NCBI GenBank assembly: GCA_902775485.1
Contig: CACYMJ010000003.1
Coordinates: 1-64,000, forward strand
From: an uncultured Lachnospiraceae bacterium
GTDB lineage: Bacteria > Bacillota > Clostridia > Lachnospirales > Lachnospiraceae
Direction: 5' to 3'
Length of the DNA stretch: 64,000 bases
The position numbers and the translations under genes are program-made. Below the pieces are notes generated by a model. It saw only the letters and a program-made list of their open reading frames with translations, was not told where the DNA came from and did not search any database. Positions 62,054 through 64,000 of the stretch are shown one piece after another. Positions within the stretch are counted from its first letter, which is position 1. Each line of letters begins with the position of its first letter.

Positions 62054-62890
62054 TTGAATAAAAAGATCAACAACGCAATGTCATATGCACTTGTCGCACT
62101 CGGTGCGATCCTTGCAAGCTTTTCGGTAGCATGCATTCTGCTTCCGAACGATGCTATTGATTACGGTACCGCGGGTATCGCGATCATTATAAGCAAGCTG
62201 ACGGATTTTAAACTTTCGGTGTGCGTGTTTGTTGTTTTTCTCCCGTTCATAATCGCCGGAGCATTTATGCTCGGAAAGCAGTTCGCCATTAAGGCGGCAT
62301 TCGGTTCACTTGTTTATACGGTCGGGATCGATGTGTTCGAAGAGATCAGTTTCGAACTCAATACCGAGCATTTTATAGCCGTTGCATTCGGCGGGGCGAT
62401 ACTCGGAGCCGGACTTGCACTCATACTGCGACAGGGCGGGTGTATCGACGGTTCGGAGATATTTGCAAACATAGTGATCAAGAAGATCTCCCAGCGCACC
62501 GGAAAAGATTTCAGTATGACATTTATTCTGATAGCATTCAATGCATGCGTGTATACGGCGGCTTTTTTCCTGATCAACCGTAATGCGGCACTCCTCAGCC
62601 TTCTTGTTTATGTTGTGGCATCTGCGGTGATAGACCACTTTACCGATCACTTCGAGGCTATCAAGCAGGTTACGATCATAACAAAGGATCCTGCACAGCT
62701 TGTCAAGTGTATCAAGGATGAGATGAACAAGACGTGTACGATCATGGATTCGTATGGTGCCATAAGCGGAGAGAACAAAACACTCATCTGTTATATTAAC
62801 TATTTCGAACTGTCAAAGATGAAGGAGATAATATCCCGTCATAAGGGTACCTTCAGCACGGTGACGACCATCGATGAGATATTGAGATAA
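62054..62890 (+). CDS. YitT family membrane protein (DUF2179 C-terminus)
   Basis: A 278-residue protein starting at TTG 62054. Five N-terminal membrane helices (about 1-200) belong to the YitT family and the C-terminal DUF2179 domain (VTIITKDPAQLVKCI, TIMDSYGAISGENKTLI) is a cytoplasmic ligand-binding-like module. Function is unclear in the literature. It lies 14 bases after codY. Confidence 0.85.
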   Translation: MNKKINNAMSYALVALGAILASFSVACILLPNDAIDYGTAGIAIIISKLTDFKLSVCVFVVFLPFIIAGAFMLGKQFAIKAAFGSLVYTVGIDVFEEISFELNTEHFIAVAFGGAILGAGLALILRQGGCIDGSEIFANIVIKKISQRTGKDFSMTFILIAFNACVYTAAFFLINRNAALLSLLVYVVASAVIDHFTDHFEAIKQVTIITKDPAQLVKCIKDEMNKTCTIMDSYGAISGENKTLICYINYFELSKMKEIISRHKGTFSTVTTIDEILR

Positions 62891-62894
62891 TCTT

Positions 62895-63950
62895 ATGGGT
62901 AAAAAGAAAAACGAGATATGGTCTGCGGTCGCACTGCTGCTTGCAACTCTTTCTATATGGGCGGTGGTACGTCAGGCGAAGAACTATTCTTTTGAAAACT
63001 TCAAAGAATTTTTCAGTAAATCCGATCCGTTCTGGGTCGCAATGGCGATACTGTGCATGATCGCTTTCATTCTGTTTGAGGGACTTGCCCTTCTCGGCGT
63101 ACTGAAGGCATTCGGATATAAAAGAAGTGTTAACAAAGGGATTGTGTATTCGGCGGCTGACATCTATTTTTCCGCGATCACTCCTTCCGCTACGGGGGGA
63201 CAGCCGGCCTGTGCATATTATATGATGGCAGACGGTGTTCCGGCTGCGGTAAGTGCGGTCGCACTGCTCCTTAACCTCGTGATGTATACCGCATCGATAA
63301 TGATGATCGGAATAATCGCGATCATCCTTCGACCGTCGATATTTATCAACTTCACACCGTTTTCAAAATTCCTGATCGTGCTCGGATATGTCATTCAGGG
63401 AACGTTGATCACGCTGATAATCCTTCTTATCAAGCGGGAGGATTGGGTTCACGCGATCGGAGTTTTTTTGATCAGGATACTTGATAAGATAAAGATCGTA
63501 AGGAATACGGAAAAGGTTCAGAAAAAACTGGACAGGATCACGAACGAGTACAGGGATTGTGCGGAGATGATCGACGGCCACCGTGGAATGCTGGTCAAGT
63601 GCTTTATATTCAATTTCCTCCAGCGCGCACTGCAGATATGCGTATCCGTGATGCTGTTTTTTGCCGGAGGCGGAGCGCTGTCGGGCGGCATAAGCATCTG
63701 GGTCACACACGCCTTTTCGGTTATCGGATCGAACAGTATTCCCATTCCCGGAGCGATGGGTGTTATCGACTATCTGCTTCTTGACGGCATGAAGGATCTG
63801 ATGGACGAACAGTCAGCGATCACGCTTGAGCTTGCCAGCCGCGGCATCTCGTTTTATGTCTGCGTGCTGACATGTATAGTAATTGTCATCATAGGACATT
63901 TCGCGATCAAACGAAGAACGATATCATTACAAAGTGAGGACGACGAATGA
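62895..63950 (+). CDS. Flippase-like/lysylphosphatidylglycerol-synthase transmembrane family protein
   Basis: A 351-residue membrane protein with about eight helices of the UPF0104/YbhN type. Motifs: SAITPSATGGQPACAYYM (conserved GG and P) and GGISIWVTHAFSVIGSNSIPIPGAMGVIDYLL (the conserved PGxxG-like helix). Related proteins move lipids or lipid-linked sugars. The adjacent CDP-alcohol phosphatidyltransferase fits a phospholipid task. The stop overlaps the next start by four bases. Confidence 0.85.
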   Translation: MGKKKNEIWSAVALLLATLSIWAVVRQAKNYSFENFKEFFSKSDPFWVAMAILCMIAFILFEGLALLGVLKAFGYKRSVNKGIVYSAADIYFSAITPSATGGQPACAYYMMADGVPAAVSAVALLLNLVMYTASIMMIGIIAIILRPSIFINFTPFSKFLIVLGYVIQGTLITLIILLIKREDWVHAIGVFLIRILDKIKIVRNTEKVQKKLDRITNEYRDCAEMIDGHRGMLVKCFIFNFLQRALQICVSVMLFFAGGGALSGGISIWVTHAFSVIGSNSIPIPGAMGVIDYLLLDGMKDLMDEQSAITLELASRGISFYVCVLTCIVIVIIGHFAIKRRTISLQSEDDE

Positions 63951-64000
63951 TAGGATATTATAATTACACGGTCATACTTACGTATCTGTCGCTTGTGTCG
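63947..64000 (+). CDS. CDP-alcohol phosphatidyltransferase, probably phosphatidylserine synthase (3' end outside window)
   Basis: Only 18 residues are visible. They read MIGYYNYTVILTYLSLVS, the usual start of clostridial CDP-diacylglycerol-serine O-phosphatidyltransferases. It overlaps the preceding gene by four bases and continues past the window. The assignment rests on this N-terminus and the lipid context. Confidence 0.55.
   Translation, partial: MIGYYNYTVILTYLSLVS

Overview
The window looks like chromosome of an anaerobic Clostridia bacterium, most probably a Lachnospiraceae (Butyrivibrio-like gut or rumen bacterium). The basis is Gram-positive core genes (rpsT, lepA, hemW, comM, dprA, topA, codY), strong GGAGG ribosome sites, many c-di-GMP proteins, a CpsB/CpsC/CpsD exopolysaccharide module and a GH120 beta-xylosidase. 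No rRNA, tRNA or CRISPR array was found.

Layout. (1) 1-10.26 kb is a visibly AT-rich accessory island. It holds the tail of a kinase-like membrane protein, a second YegI-like kinase with a zinc knuckle and TPR-like repeats, a metallo-beta-lactamase-fold protein with a DUF11 tail, an unknown membrane-anchored protein and a free-standing PolC-type polymerase core that has lost a catalytic aspartate. It ends in mobile-element debris: a DUF6870-like fragment and a serine recombinase broken into the 3' end of a group II intron. (2) 10.37-16.76 kb is a PadR-controlled envelope-stress/efflux operon (PadR, DUF1700, DUF4097, HlyD-like adaptor, ABC ATPase, FtsX-like permease). (3) 16.78-20.18 kb is core: rpsT, lepA, hemW. 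(4) 20.18-26.7 kb is a Dlt-like surface-modification locus: O-antigen-ligase-like protein, adenylation enzyme, PLP decarboxylase of the DapDC/BtrK fold, a broken acyl carrier protein, and on the other strand a DltD-like SGNH protein and a DltB/AlgI-like MBOAT. (5) 26.8-31.4 kb holds a c-di-GMP phosphodiesterase and a degenerate HD-GYP protein. (6) 31.5-34.2 kb holds comM and dprA. (7) 34.2-59.1 kb separates dprA from topA, genes that usually lie together in clostridia. It contains a zinc-ribbon protein, a sortase lacking the catalytic His, LCP, CpsB/C/D and a sugar transferase, the GH120 enzyme, hydroxyacid oxidoreductases, a decayed sugar-biosynthesis relic, a DUF4422 transferase, a DUF3990 ADP-ribosyltransferase-like/HTH pair, a GatD-like dehydrogenase, an orphan antitoxin-like gene, a GGDEF/alarmone hydrolase/VanX operon, a TetR-CPBP-MFS operon and a membrane HD-GYP protein. 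(8) 59.1 kb to the end is core: topA, codY, a YitT-family gene, a flippase-like gene and the start of a pssA-like gene.

How the genes fit together. The central region is dominated by cell-surface construction (EPS chain control, LCP ligation, sortase-like protein, Dlt-like acylation, VanX) and by second messengers (one canonical GGDEF, one EAL, one canonical and one degenerate HD-GYP, one (p)ppGpp hydrolase). The best candidates for undescribed biology are the kinase/MBL/PolC-like island and the Dlt-like pathway with a decarboxylase that may act on a carrier-bound amino acid. In this sequence the carrier protein of that pathway is disrupted.
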